A DNA stretch of 64,000 nt from GCA-2687025 sp964473525. Lineage in GTDB: Bacteria; Poribacteria; WGA-4E; GCA-2687025. Location of the stretch: contig CAYYPK010000032.1 in NCBI GenBank assembly GCA_964473525.1, positions 1 to 64,000 of the forward strand, in the 5' to 3' direction. Below, one piece after another: positions 31,906 to 40,224 of this stretch. Every line of letters starts with the position of its first letter. Position 1 is the stretch's first letter. Both the position numbers and the translations under genes were made by a program. Under the pieces are notes generated by a model that ran no database searches, was not told where the DNA came from, and saw only the letters and a program-made list of their open reading frames with translations.

Positions 31906-32712
31906 TCACGGCCGGGTGTCCGTGTTCACCGGCGGCTCGTCATTCCCCACGAACCGCTCGATCGTGTTGATGGTCGCGGGCTGCGTGCGGAAGTCGGCGA
32001 CCCACGGCTCACGGAAGTACGCCTGTTTCTCACGCGGCAGGCCCCGCATGACAGCCGGCGGCGTCTTGAGGCGATGCCAATGCGTGGCGATGTGCGCGTA
32101 GGCGTGCAGGACGGCTATGCGAGGCGTGTCTCGCTGCCACACGGGACCGGCGTGGCATAGGTTCTCCGTGAAGAAGATCGCGCTCCCCGCCGGACAGTCG
32201 TAGCTTGTCAGATACTCGCTGCGCTCGCCGTCCTCGAGGGACATGTGGTCCGGGTGCATCGGGAAGTTCGACTTGTGGCTGCCAGGTATGAAGTGCGTCG
32301 CGCCGTCGGTCTTCGCGACGTCCGTTAGCTCGAAGACGACGCGCACCATACCAGCGTGGATGCGGCCATTGCTGGCGCGATACCCGAATATGGGGTCGGC
32401 CTGCTGGGAGCCGCCGCCGTGCAAGCCACCGTGGCTTTGCCCCTTCTCACGCCACACGTGCGAGCTGTTCTCTAGCCGGATGTCAGGCCCGATGATCTCG
32501 TGCAGCACCTCCAGCGCCTTTGGGTGGTCGATCAGCAGGCTGGCGGGCCCGCCAGGTACGGCGCGATGCTCTGGCGGCAGCGACTCCGGGTCGTGGGCGA
32601 TCCTGTCGATCTGCTCGACAATGGTCGCGGTTTCGCCGGGCGTGAGTATCGCCGGCCGCACGAGGAATCCCGTGAGGTCGAACCGAAACCGCTCTTCGTC
32701 CGTCATGGGCAT
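31906..32712 (-). CDS. PhyH-like protein, tandem paralogue B (HxG motif)
   Basis: 268 residues, strongly similar to A and C along the whole length. It has LHGGGSQQADPIFGYR (HxG), HFIPGSHKSNFPMHP, TENLCHAGPVWQRDTPRIAV and the shared C-terminal EKQAYFREPWVADFRT. Differences cluster around residues 84-98 and 111-115, near the predicted active-site opening, which could reflect changed substrate choice. It lies between A (71 nt) and C (56 nt) on the same strand, consistent with tandem duplication and cotranscription. Confidence 0.8.
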   Translation of the reverse strand: MPMTDEERFRFDLTGFLVRPAILTPGETATIVEQIDRIAHDPESLPPEHRAVPGGPASLLIDHPKALEVLHEIIGPDIRLENSSHVWREKGQSHGGLHGGGSQQADPIFGYRASNGRIHAGMVRVVFELTDVAKTDGATHFIPGSHKSNFPMHPDHMSLEDGERSEYLTSYDCPAGSAIFFTENLCHAGPVWQRDTPRIAVLHAYAHIATHWHRLKTPPAVMRGLPREKQAYFREPWVADFRTQPATINTIERFVGNDEPPVNTDTRP

Positions 32713-32768
32713 GACGGTCTCCCTGTCCTGGGCTGGTGTCTGTGGACCGCTTCCTGCTATCTCTCTGG

Positions 32769-33575
32769 CTACGGCCGGCGATCCGTGTTCACCGGCGGCT
32801 CCTCGTTGTCAACGAAGCGGTCGATTGTGTTGATCGTGGCTGGGTTCGTGCGGAAGTCGGCGACCCACGGCTCGCGGAAGTATGCCTGCTTCTCCCGCGG
32901 CAGACCCGCCATCACCTCAGGCGGGAAAGGCAGACGGTGCCAGTGCGTGGCGAGATGAGCATAGGCGTTCAGGACGGCTATGCGTGGTGTGTCGCGCTGC
33001 CAGATCGGACCCGCGTGACACAGGTTCTCCGTAAAGAAAATCGCGGAACCCGCCGGACACTCGTAGCTCGTGAGAAACTCGCTACGCTCCCCGTCTTCCA
33101 ACGACATGTGGTCGGGGTGCATTGGGAAGTTGGACTTGTGGCTGCCGGGTATGAAGTGCGTCGCTCCATCGTCCTTGCCGATGTCCGTCAGCTCAAAGAC
33201 GACGCGCACCATGCCCGCGTGGATCTGGCCGTTGTTCACGCGATATCCGAAGATGGGGTCTGCCTGCCGAGGGCCGCCGCCATGGAGTTCCCCGTGCCGA
33301 TCGCCCTTCTCACGCCAGGCGAAGAACGAGTGCTCCAGGCGTACGTCAGGGGCGATGATTTCGTGCAGCACCTCCAAGACCTTCGGATGGTCGATGAGCA
33401 CGCTAGCCGGTCCCCCAGGCACGGCCCGGTGTTCAGGCGGGAGCGACTCCGGGTCACGGATGATCCTGTCCAACTGGTCGACGATGGCGGCTACCTCGTC
33501 CGCCGTCAGGATCGCGGGGCGTATGAGGTAGCCCGTCAGGTCGAATCGGAAACGCTCCTCGTCGGTCATTGCCAT
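32769..33575 (-). CDS. PhyH-like protein, tandem paralogue C (HxG motif)
   Basis: 268 residues; first gene of the tandem trio in transcription order. It has LHGGGPRQADPIFGYRV (HxG), HFIPGSHKSNFPMHP and TENLCHAGPIWQRDTPRIAV. It differs most from A in the region REKGDRHGELHGG and at SFFAW before it. The start ATG 33575 is preceded by GGGAGAAGG. It is divergent from the COG4091-type dehydrogenase gene at 33680, with the intergenic region of about 100 nt presumably holding both promoters. Confidence 0.8.
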   Translation of the reverse strand: MAMTDEERFRFDLTGYLIRPAILTADEVAAIVDQLDRIIRDPESLPPEHRAVPGGPASVLIDHPKVLEVLHEIIAPDVRLEHSFFAWREKGDRHGELHGGGPRQADPIFGYRVNNGQIHAGMVRVVFELTDIGKDDGATHFIPGSHKSNFPMHPDHMSLEDGERSEFLTSYECPAGSAIFFTENLCHAGPIWQRDTPRIAVLNAYAHLATHWHRLPFPPEVMAGLPREKQAYFREPWVADFRTNPATINTIDRFVDNEEPPVNTDRRP

Positions 33576-33679
33576 GCTGCCTTCTCCCTATCAGCGTGAT
33601 AGTCTGACCGCGTCGCCTGCCTACGAGTTCACCACGACGACCGTGGCCAAGCAACCGCGCCGCAGGGGAGGCCTCTGAG

Positions 33680-35056
33680 ATGATCTATCGCCAACTGTTC
33701 CACAGGCTGGGAGTGGACCGAACGGTCGCGGTCGGCGTCATCGGGACCGGGCACTATGCCACCGCCGTTGTCACCCAGTCGGCGCACATCCCTGAGCTGC
33801 GCGTGTCCGTCGTCTGTGATGTGGATGTTGAGGCGGCAAGAGGCGCGTTCGAGCGCGCGGGAACGCATGACTACGTGGTGTGCGGGTCGTCGGCGCAGGC
33901 GTTGCGCGCCATCGAAAGTGGCAGACCCGCGATCGTGCAGGACGCCGACCACCTCATGTCTCTCCCCGTGGACGTGGTCGTTGAGTCGACCGGCATCGCT
34001 GAGGCCGCCGCGCAGCACGCTGCGGCGGCCATCGACGCCGGCAAGCACGTTGCCATGGTTAGCAAAGAGGCGGACGCGACCGTCGGCCCCATCCTGAAGC
34101 GGCGGGCCGACGATGCGGGGTTGATCTATTCCGCCGTGGACGGCGATCAGCACGGCCTGCTCATTGGGCTCGTCCAGTGGGCGCGGGATCTGGGGCTAGA
34201 AGTGCTGTGCGGCGGAAAGGCGCTTGCCTCGGACCTGGTCTATGACGAGTCAGCCAACTCGATCTCCGTGGGAGGCAGGAGCCCCGTTGGCGTGGACGAT
34301 CCGTCGCTGTTCGCGCCGCGTTCGCCCGTGGACGCGCCCGATCTGGTTGGGCCGCGGCGTCAGGCCCTCGGCGCTCGCGGGGCCATCCAGGGGTACGACA
34401 TCACGGAGATGACAATCGCTGCCAATGCGACGGGGTTGACGCCCGACACGGACACGCTGCGGTGTCCTCCGACGCGCATACCAGAGATCCCCGAAGTAAT
34501 GTGCCCCGAGGAGATGGGAGGCATTCTCACCGACCGGGGGGTCGCGGATTGCGTGACCTGCTTGCGCGGCCCTCACGAGGCGGGTCTAGGAGGCGGGGTG
34601 TTCGCGGTCGTGAGCTGCGAGAACGACTACTCGCGCGACATGCTCATGTCTAAGGGGCTCATCTCGAACAGCAGCGACACTGCGGCGCTCGTCTACCGTC
34701 CCTATCACCTGTGTGGGGTCGAGACGCCCATGACACTGATGGTCATGGGACTGCTAGGCGCGTCGACGGCCGCTGTGGACTACTTGCCGAGATACGACAT
34801 CGTGGCCCGTGCGCGAGAGGACATGCGCGCCGGCGAAGTGGTTGGGTCGGATCACAGCCCGAAGCTGCGCGCGATCATGCAGCCAGCGCTCCCGGTGACG
34901 CCTGGCGACCCTATCCCTCTCCACATGGCGAGCGGGCGGCGCCTCGTGTGCGACGTCTCCGCTGGCGCGCCGCTTCTCGTTGAGATGGTCGAAGAGCCTG
35001 CGGATTCCGCGCTGTGGTTCCTGCGGCGCGAACAGGACGCACGCCTCTTGCGCTGA
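33680..35056 (+). CDS. COG4091-type NAD(P)-dependent oxidoreductase with C-terminal SAF-like domain
   Basis: 458 residues. The Rossmann motif is VGVIGTGHYATAVV, followed by VDVVVESTGIAEAAAQHAA and GKHVAMVSKEADATVGP, which is typical of the homoserine-dehydrogenase-like COG4091 group. The C-terminal part (DIVARAREDMRAGEVVGSDH through IPLHMASGRRLV) resembles the SAF/antifreeze-like domain. GGGGAGG lies upstream of ATG 33680. Members of this group act on branched or aldose-derived sugars and acids; substrate here is unknown. It is divergent from the PhyH trio, which may be functionally linked. Confidence 0.8.
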   Translation: MIYRQLFHRLGVDRTVAVGVIGTGHYATAVVTQSAHIPELRVSVVCDVDVEAARGAFERAGTHDYVVCGSSAQALRAIESGRPAIVQDADHLMSLPVDVVVESTGIAEAAAQHAAAAIDAGKHVAMVSKEADATVGPILKRRADDAGLIYSAVDGDQHGLLIGLVQWARDLGLEVLCGGKALASDLVYDESANSISVGGRSPVGVDDPSLFAPRSPVDAPDLVGPRRQALGARGAIQGYDITEMTIAANATGLTPDTDTLRCPPTRIPEIPEVMCPEEMGGILTDRGVADCVTCLRGPHEAGLGGGVFAVVSCENDYSRDMLMSKGLISNSSDTAALVYRPYHLCGVETPMTLMVMGLLGASTAAVDYLPRYDIVARAREDMRAGEVVGSDHSPKLRAIMQPALPVTPGDPIPLHMASGRRLVCDVSAGAPLLVEMVEEPADSALWFLRREQDARLLR

Positions 35057-35059
35057 GGC

Positions 35060-35482
35060 TCAGGGCCGTCTACCGGCGAGGAAGCCGCTCACGACGGAGG
35101 ACTTCGCGACGAGGGAAACCGCGCACGGCGCGACGTACCCAACGCACACACGGCAGGCGTAGGGGATTGGACACCTGTACAGCGCGTAGAACGCTGTTCC
35201 CATGACCGCCGAGATGATGAGCGCGGCACGCACCGAGAAGCGGCGGCGGTTCCACCAGGTGCTGAAACGCACGACCACCAACGGCACGGCGTATCCCACG
35301 AGCGGTGGCGCCCATGGGAAGCACGACAGGCAGACGTTCCCGAGCAGCAACGCGGTGCCGACGAACAGCGACGCGATGACGTGCCCTAACCATGGCCTGC
35401 GCCATGTGGGAGGGTCAGGGGCAGGCGCATCAGCGGCGTCGGCCTCGGGTAGGAATATCTCGTCGTCGTGTGGCGTCTGCAT
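35060..35482 (-). CDS. Small multi-pass membrane protein of unknown function
   Basis: 140 residues from ATG 35482; a longer open frame reaches 35617. An acidic/Pro-rich N-terminus is followed by about four hydrophobic segments (HVIASLFVGTALLLGNVCLS, PPLVGYAVPLVVVRF, ALIISAVMGTAFYALY, CVGYVAPCAVSLVA) and five or so cysteines including CPIPYACRVC. Convergent with the dehydrogenase gene, 3 nt between stops. No family recognised and no clear ribosome-binding site, so confidence is moderate. Confidence 0.5.
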   Translation of the reverse strand: MQTPHDDEIFLPEADAADAPAPDPPTWRRPWLGHVIASLFVGTALLLGNVCLSCFPWAPPLVGYAVPLVVVRFSTWWNRRRFSVRAALIISAVMGTAFYALYRCPIPYACRVCVGYVAPCAVSLVAKSSVVSGFLAGRRP

Positions 35483-35607
35483 GTTACGCGTGTAGGTTCC
35501 GAGGTGAGTTGTCGGCCGCCCCTGTCGGGAACGGCCCCGTGAGTTAGACCGACGCGCCGCCTCGGGGTATCGCCACGGCCTGCCGTACGGGGCGTCGCCA
35601 GAATAGC

Positions 35608-35642
35608 GGAAACCCAACTCGCCGCCACGGCCCCTATATATA
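35608..35642 (+). promoter_or_regulatory. Candidate promoter of the sigma-BFN gene
   Basis: GGAAACC (35608-35614) resembles the GGAAC-type -35 element used by many ECF sigma factors. About 20 nt further lies CTATATATAC (35634-35643). The predicted transcript would start some 15-20 nt before ATG 35663. Autoregulation is common for ECF factors but is only inferred here. Confidence 0.35.
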
Positions 35643-35662
35643 CAGAAGTACGGGACCCGCAG

Positions 35663-36775
35663 ATGTTGCGCAGTACCGATGGGTTGACGGACGTCGAACT
35701 CATCAAGCTATGCCGCGATGGTGACCACGGCGCGTTCAACGCGCTGGTGGGCAGGTACCAGCACCACGTCTACGGGCTCTGCAGCTACTTCGCTGGCGAC
35801 TTCGCCGCGGCGCAGGATCTGGCGCAGGAGACTTTCGTCCGCGTGTACCTTGATCTGCACGCGCTTCGAGAGGTGGGGAAGTTCCCCGCTTGGCTTGGTC
35901 AGGTGACAACCCGTGTGTGTCGGCGGACGACGCGACGTCAGGCGAAGCATCGACACGACGATCTGGATGCTACGCCGGAGTCGTCGCTCGTCGACGAGGG
36001 AGCCCCGTCACCAGCGGAGGCGTCGGTGGAAAGCGAGACGCGAGCGCTCGTGGCGGCGCAGGTCGCGCGACTGCCGGAAGCTCAGCGCCTGGCGGTGACA
36101 ATGCACTACATGGACGGTCTCTCGTACGCGGAAATCGCCGCGTTCCTGGATGTCCCGACGACGACGATAAAGAACCGCCTACACCGCGCGCGCGGACAGC
36201 TGAAGAGGGGCCTGACAACCATGGTCGATAGCAGTTCTGGCGCCGGTCGCCTGCCCGCTGGATTCGCCGACGAGATCCTCCACGAGGCCGCTGTCGAGCG
36301 GATCGTGTGGCATCAGGCGGATGACGACGACGGCACGCAGGGCATGCCGGTGTTGGCGCTTGCCCGCAAAGGCAAGCCCGAGCGCCTCCTCCCAATCTGG
36401 GTTGGCATCGCCGAGGCGGCCGCGATTTGGTCAGCGATGAACGGCGACCCTCCTCTGCGTCCGATGACGCACGACCTGTTGGCGAACGTACTGGGAGCCG
36501 CCAACGCCACCGTGCGGCGCGTGGTCGTCTCGGACCTTGATGACCGCGTATACAAGGGCGTGCTGCTGATCGACTTCGACGGTGTGGTCAAGGAAATCGA
36601 CTGCCGACCCAGCGACGCCATCGCCATCGCCGTTCGGACAAAGTCGCCCATCCTCGTCGCGGACAGACTCACCACGCGCGACGATGCCTGGGCGCCCGCT
36701 GAGGAATTCGCCGAAGCGCTCGACCTCATGGTCGTGCCTGCGCGAGCAGCCGGGGACAGCGGCGAGGGGGCGTAG
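35663..36775 (+). CDS. ECF sigma factor fused to a bifunctional nuclease (BFN/DUF151) domain
   Basis: 370 residues. Residues 10-90 are sigma-70 region 2 (AFNALVGRYQHHVYGLC, DLAQETFVRVYLDL, FPAWLGQVTTRVCRR) and 130-185 are region 4 (LPEAQRLAVTMHYMDGLSYA then TTTIKNRLHRARGQLK). Residues 205-360 are a complete BFN/DUF151 domain: RLLPIWVGIAEAAAIWSAM, RPMTHDLLANVLGAANATV, VYKGVLLIDFDG and EIDCRPSDAIAIAVRTKSP. BFN proteins are small nucleases or regulators usually found alone or with UVR domains. No anti-sigma gene is adjacent. The fusion suggests either a regulated nuclease activity or use of the BFN fold as a built-in regulator. The frame is continuous with no internal start needed. Confidence 0.9.
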   Translation: MLRSTDGLTDVELIKLCRDGDHGAFNALVGRYQHHVYGLCSYFAGDFAAAQDLAQETFVRVYLDLHALREVGKFPAWLGQVTTRVCRRTTRRQAKHRHDDLDATPESSLVDEGAPSPAEASVESETRALVAAQVARLPEAQRLAVTMHYMDGLSYAEIAAFLDVPTTTIKNRLHRARGQLKRGLTTMVDSSSGAGRLPAGFADEILHEAAVERIVWHQADDDDGTQGMPVLALARKGKPERLLPIWVGIAEAAAIWSAMNGDPPLRPMTHDLLANVLGAANATVRRVVVSDLDDRVYKGVLLIDFDGVVKEIDCRPSDAIAIAVRTKSPILVADRLTTRDDAWAPAEEFAEALDLMVVPARAAGDSGEGA

Positions 36776-36890
36776 GGCCTCCGCGACCCGGTCGCGTTAG
36801 CATCACGCGCTGTAGACGCGCCCAAGAAGTCGCCGACACGTTCCCGCCCCCACGCGGCCTCACAGAGCGTCCGACCCGCGCCGCTCCTCC

Positions 36891-36925
36891 ATACCAGTCT
36901 GGTATCATGCGTCCCAAGATGGTAT
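36891..36925. promoter_or_regulatory. Candidate operator: ATACCAG-T-CTGGTAT palindrome plus spaced half-site
   Basis: ATACCAG (36891-36897) and CTGGTAT (36899-36905) form a 15-bp palindrome with one central base. A further TGGTAT at 36920-36925 starts 20 bp (about two helical turns) after the first TGGTAT at 36900. It lies just upstream of the lipoprotein gene. The pattern suits a dimeric repressor, for example of the GntR type, but the cognate regulator is not in the window. Confidence 0.5.
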
Positions 36926-36963
36926 CCTGTGCGCGAGTCACTGACCGGTATGGAGGACGGACC

Positions 36964-37587
36964 ATGCGCACGCCCTGTCACTTTCTGTTGGCCGTCTGGC
37001 TCGCCGCATCGGTAGCCGGTTGCGGGGCAAGCTTGGTGAACCACACCGCAACGACGGAGACCATCGGCACGCATCCGAGCTTCGTGGACGGAGACACCAC
37101 GACATCCGGCACAACGGAGTTTCGGGGGCCGAGAGGCATCGGCCATCGCTCCGAGGCACTTGTAGAACTGGCGCAGCCACGGATCCTGTCGAAGATGCTT
37201 GTGGATTCGCCTGATCTGCTGTCGTTCGAGGTGTTCACACGCGATCTGGGCACCCGGGAGTGGGTACCGCGGGCTTACCACCAGTCTTACAGGCCGTCCA
37301 CGACTGGGCGGACGGAGGTGCGTCTCAAAGGGCAACCCCGATCCGACGCCGTTCTGCTACGTGTGCTCCGAACGGAGGGCGACACGAAGAACCGGGCCAG
37401 GGCCCTGACCAGTATGGAGCAGGTGTATGGCGTCGCCACGGCGCGCAACGAGGGCGCGTACGGTCTCGAACTCGGGCGTCGCGCGGTAGACACCGTGCTG
37501 GCCAGGGCGATCTCTCGCGGTGAACTGTTGAGCGTCGCGACCATCCACGAGATAGCGCTCTTCGGCCCAGCCGAGAAACCAGAGTAG
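36964..37587 (+). CDS. Lipoprotein of unknown function
   Basis: 207 residues from ATG 36964 with GGAGG upstream. The signal peptide ends in a lipobox (LAASVAGCG), so Cys20 is likely lipidated. The mature part is a beta-rich domain with FVDGDTTTSGTTEFRG and LVELAQPRILSKMLVDSP, resembling discoidin-like F5/8-C binding domains in overall pattern (IHEIALFG near the end). The fold assignment is tentative. It is preceded by a candidate operator and followed 53 nt later by the secreted esterase-dehalogenase fusion. Confidence 0.75.
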   Translation: MRTPCHFLLAVWLAASVAGCGASLVNHTATTETIGTHPSFVDGDTTTSGTTEFRGPRGIGHRSEALVELAQPRILSKMLVDSPDLLSFEVFTRDLGTREWVPRAYHQSYRPSTTGRTEVRLKGQPRSDAVLLRVLRTEGDTKNRARALTSMEQVYGVATARNEGAYGLELGRRAVDTVLARAISRGELLSVATIHEIALFGPAEKPE

Positions 37588-37640
37588 ACTACGCGCCGAC
37601 ACGTCCTACCGACGCTCCGAGGATGAGGAGGCGCGACGAC

Positions 37641-40139
37641 ATGCTACTTGGCCCACGCCACGTACGGCGGCTGACCTTTCTGCTCCCGGCCCTCGCTGTT
37701 CTGCTGTGCGCCCATCCCGCCTCAGCAGATGTAGTCCTGGCGTCCGTGTTCACGGACAGCATGGTTCTCCAACGCGATATCGCCGCGCCGGTCTGGGGCG
37801 GCGCCGACGCTGGCGAGGAGGTCTTCGTCGTGGTGGCCGGCCACGTCGAGTCGACCACCGCCGACGCGGACGGGAGGTGGCGCGTTGACCTGCCCCCGAT
37901 GGCAGCGGGCGGCCCGCACACGCTGGTCGCGGAGGGGTCGAATCGCGTTGAGCTGACCGACGTGCTCATCGGCGATGTCTGGGTCGGCTCCGGTCAGTCC
38001 AACATGCAGTGGACGGTGTCGAACTCAGCCGACCCCGACGCGGAGATCGCCGCCGCCGACCATCCGAGCATTCGCCTGCTGTCGGTCCCTCGCAAGGTCG
38101 CGGGCGCCCCCGCGGACTCCGTCACCGCGACCTGGGTGGCCTGCAACCCGGCCTCGGTCGCCGGGTTCTCCGCGGTCGCGTACTACTTCGGGCGCCATCT
38201 CCATCGCGAGTTGAACGTGCCGATCGGTCTAATCCACACATCCTGGGGTGGCACGCGAATCGAGGCGTGGATGAGCGCCGACGCAATGGCCGACCCAGAC
38301 TACGCGCACGTGCTGACGGACTACGAGAAGCGCGAAGCGAAGTACGCCGAGGACCTCGCAGCCTACGAGAGTCTGCAGGCAGCCTGGATGACCGCCAGGG
38401 CGCTACCCGCCGATGAGAAGCCCACGCCGCCGCCCGCTGCCGGGTGGCCGCCCTGGAAAGTGGACACGTGGCCGCAGCGGCCTTCCGGGCTGTACAACGC
38501 GATGATCTCTCCACTGATGCCGTTCGCCATCCGGGGCGCCATCTGGTACCAGGGCGAGAGCAACGCCAACTCCGCCTATCGGTACCGCAAGATGTTCCCC
38601 GCGATGATCCGCGACTGGCGCGACAAGTGGGGTCAGGGCGACTTCCCGTTCCTGTTCGTGCAGTTGGCGAACTTCACGTGGCCCACGCTGGCGCCGCAGG
38701 ACAACGCGTGGGCGGAACTGCGCGAAGCCCAACTGATGACGCTATCTGAGCCCGCAACGGCGATGGCGGTTGCCATCGACATTGGCAACCCCACGGACAT
38801 CCATCCCAAGAACAAGCAGGAGGTCGGCAGACGGCTCGCGCTGGGAGCGCTGGCGAAGGCGCACGCGCGGGACATCCCGTACTCTGGCCCGCTCTACAAG
38901 TCAGCGCGGCGCGCGGACGGGTCGCTGTTCCTCACGTTCGCGCATAGCGACGGGCTCGTCTACAACGGGCGGGAACATGCCGACCTCGAGGACTCGAGCG
39001 GGTTCGCCGTCGCTGGCGAAGACGGCGTATATCACTGGGCGGACGCGGAGGTCGTGTCCGCCGAACTGCGCGTCTGGAGCGACCACGTCGACGAGCCCGT
39101 GTCCGTGCGGTACGGATGGTCGGCGAACCCTCCGTCGACGCTCTACAACGCGGCGGGGTTGCCTGCATCTCCCTTCCGCACGGATGACGCGTCGGGCGTC
39201 ACGGTCGTCGAGATTCCCCCGGCGCCCGAGAGCGGAACGGCTCCGGCCGCGACCATCTCGGCGGAATTCCCCTACGAGTCGCTGTACGTGGAGGTACTGG
39301 GCGAGCAGCTGCACTACGTTGACGAAGGTGAGGGGTCGCCGATCCTCTTCCTGCATGGCAATCCGACATCGTCGTACCTGTGGCGCAATGTCATGCCTTT
39401 CTTGCAGCCGTCGGGCCGCGTCATCGCCGTCGACAACATCGGTTTCGGGAAGTCCGCGAAGCCCGACGGCGACTACACGTTCGCGTACCACAGCCGATAT
39501 ATCGACGGCTTCATTGAGGCGTTGGGCTTGCGCGACATCACCCTCGTCGCGCACGACTGGGGTTCGGCCCTCGCCCTGCACTACGCCTCTCGGCATGAGG
39601 CGAATGTCCGTGGCGTCGCCTTCATGGAGGCGCTGGTTCCGCCAGCCGCGCCCATCGCGGATCTGTCCGCCGCGCCGGAGGACATGCGGGAGTTCCTGTC
39701 ACTAATGCGCGGCCCCGTGCTCGGGCCGCAAGCCGTGATAGAAGCGAACGCCTTCGTCGAGGACATCCTGCCCAAGAACGTCGTGCGGAGCATGACCCAC
39801 GCCGAGATGGAGGCGTATCGGGAGCCGTTCCTCGACCCGGCTACGCGAGGGCCGATCGTCGTCTGGCCTAATGAGATACCGGTCGAAGGGGAGCCAGCGG
39901 ACACGACCGCGGCCGTCGATGCCTACGGGCGGTGGCTGATGGAGACGGACATGCCTAAGCTCCACGTCTATGTCGCACCGGGGGTGATCAACCCGCCGCG
40001 GCTTGTCGAGGCGCTTTCGGGCATGCTGAGCAATTACGAGACCGCATACGTTGGCCGCGGTCTCCATTTCATCCAGGAGGATCACCCTGAGGCCATCGGG
40101 CGCGCGTTGGCTGACTGGTACAGGAGGCTAGCACACTAG
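37641..40139 (+). CDS. Secreted sialate O-acetylesterase fused to a haloalkane-dehalogenase-like alpha/beta hydrolase
   Basis: 832 residues from ATG 37641, with GAGGAGG 9 nt upstream. Residues 1-30 are a signal peptide. The first part, to about 530, is a SASA-type SGNH esterase: GSGQSNMQW with Ser120, WYQGESNAN, and D386-I-H388. The second, about 535-832, closely follows DhaA-type haloalkane dehalogenases: HGNPTSSYLWRN (Asn574), VAHDWGSALALH (nucleophile Asp639, Trp640), FMEALVPP (Glu663) and GLHFIQEDHPEAIG (His809). Spacings from the nucleophile to Asn (-65) and Glu (+24) equal those of DhaA, so the halide-binding pair and catalytic triad are complete. Dehalogenases are normally single-domain cytoplasmic enzymes; export in a fusion is unusual. 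Substrate not known. Confidence 0.88.
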   Translation: MLLGPRHVRRLTFLLPALAVLLCAHPASADVVLASVFTDSMVLQRDIAAPVWGGADAGEEVFVVVAGHVESTTADADGRWRVDLPPMAAGGPHTLVAEGSNRVELTDVLIGDVWVGSGQSNMQWTVSNSADPDAEIAAADHPSIRLLSVPRKVAGAPADSVTATWVACNPASVAGFSAVAYYFGRHLHRELNVPIGLIHTSWGGTRIEAWMSADAMADPDYAHVLTDYEKREAKYAEDLAAYESLQAAWMTARALPADEKPTPPPAAGWPPWKVDTWPQRPSGLYNAMISPLMPFAIRGAIWYQGESNANSAYRYRKMFPAMIRDWRDKWGQGDFPFLFVQLANFTWPTLAPQDNAWAELREAQLMTLSEPATAMAVAIDIGNPTDIHPKNKQEVGRRLALGALAKAHARDIPYSGPLYKSARRADGSLFLTFAHSDGLVYNGREHADLEDSSGFAVAGEDGVYHWADAEVVSAELRVWSDHVDEPVSVRYGWSANPPSTLYNAAGLPASPFRTDDASGVTVVEIPPAPESGTAPAATISAEFPYESLYVEVLGEQLHYVDEGEGSPILFLHGNPTSSYLWRNVMPFLQPSGRVIAVDNIGFGKSAKPDGDYTFAYHSRYIDGFIEALGLRDITLVAHDWGSALALHYASRHEANVRGVAFMEALVPPAAPIADLSAAPEDMREFLSLMRGPVLGPQAVIEANAFVEDILPKNVVRSMTHAEMEAYREPFLDPATRGPIVVWPNEIPVEGEPADTTAAVDAYGRWLMETDMPKLHVYVAPGVINPPRLVEALSGMLSNYETAYVGRGLHFIQEDHPEAIGRALADWYRRLAH

Positions 40140-40162
40140 CGTCGCATCCCGTGGGCCGCATT

Positions 40163-40180
40163 CCGCCCCCTTGCGGGCGG
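40163..40180. repeat. GC-rich hairpin between fusion hydrolase and LamG genes
   Basis: CCGCCC (40163-40168) and GGGCGG (40175-40180) can form a 6-bp stem with a 6-nt loop shortly after the fusion-gene stop. There is no T-run, so it is at best a pause or weak terminator. Confidence 0.35.
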
Positions 40181-40224
40181 ATTCCGGCCCCTGATACCGT
40201 CCGGGTCGAGGAGGGAGAACAGAT

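Noticed and set aside
31028..33575. Firm assignment of the three PhyH paralogues as halogenases
   Set aside because: The HxG motif is suggestive, but it also occurs in many uncharacterised PhyH-group proteins and Asp106 might coordinate iron.
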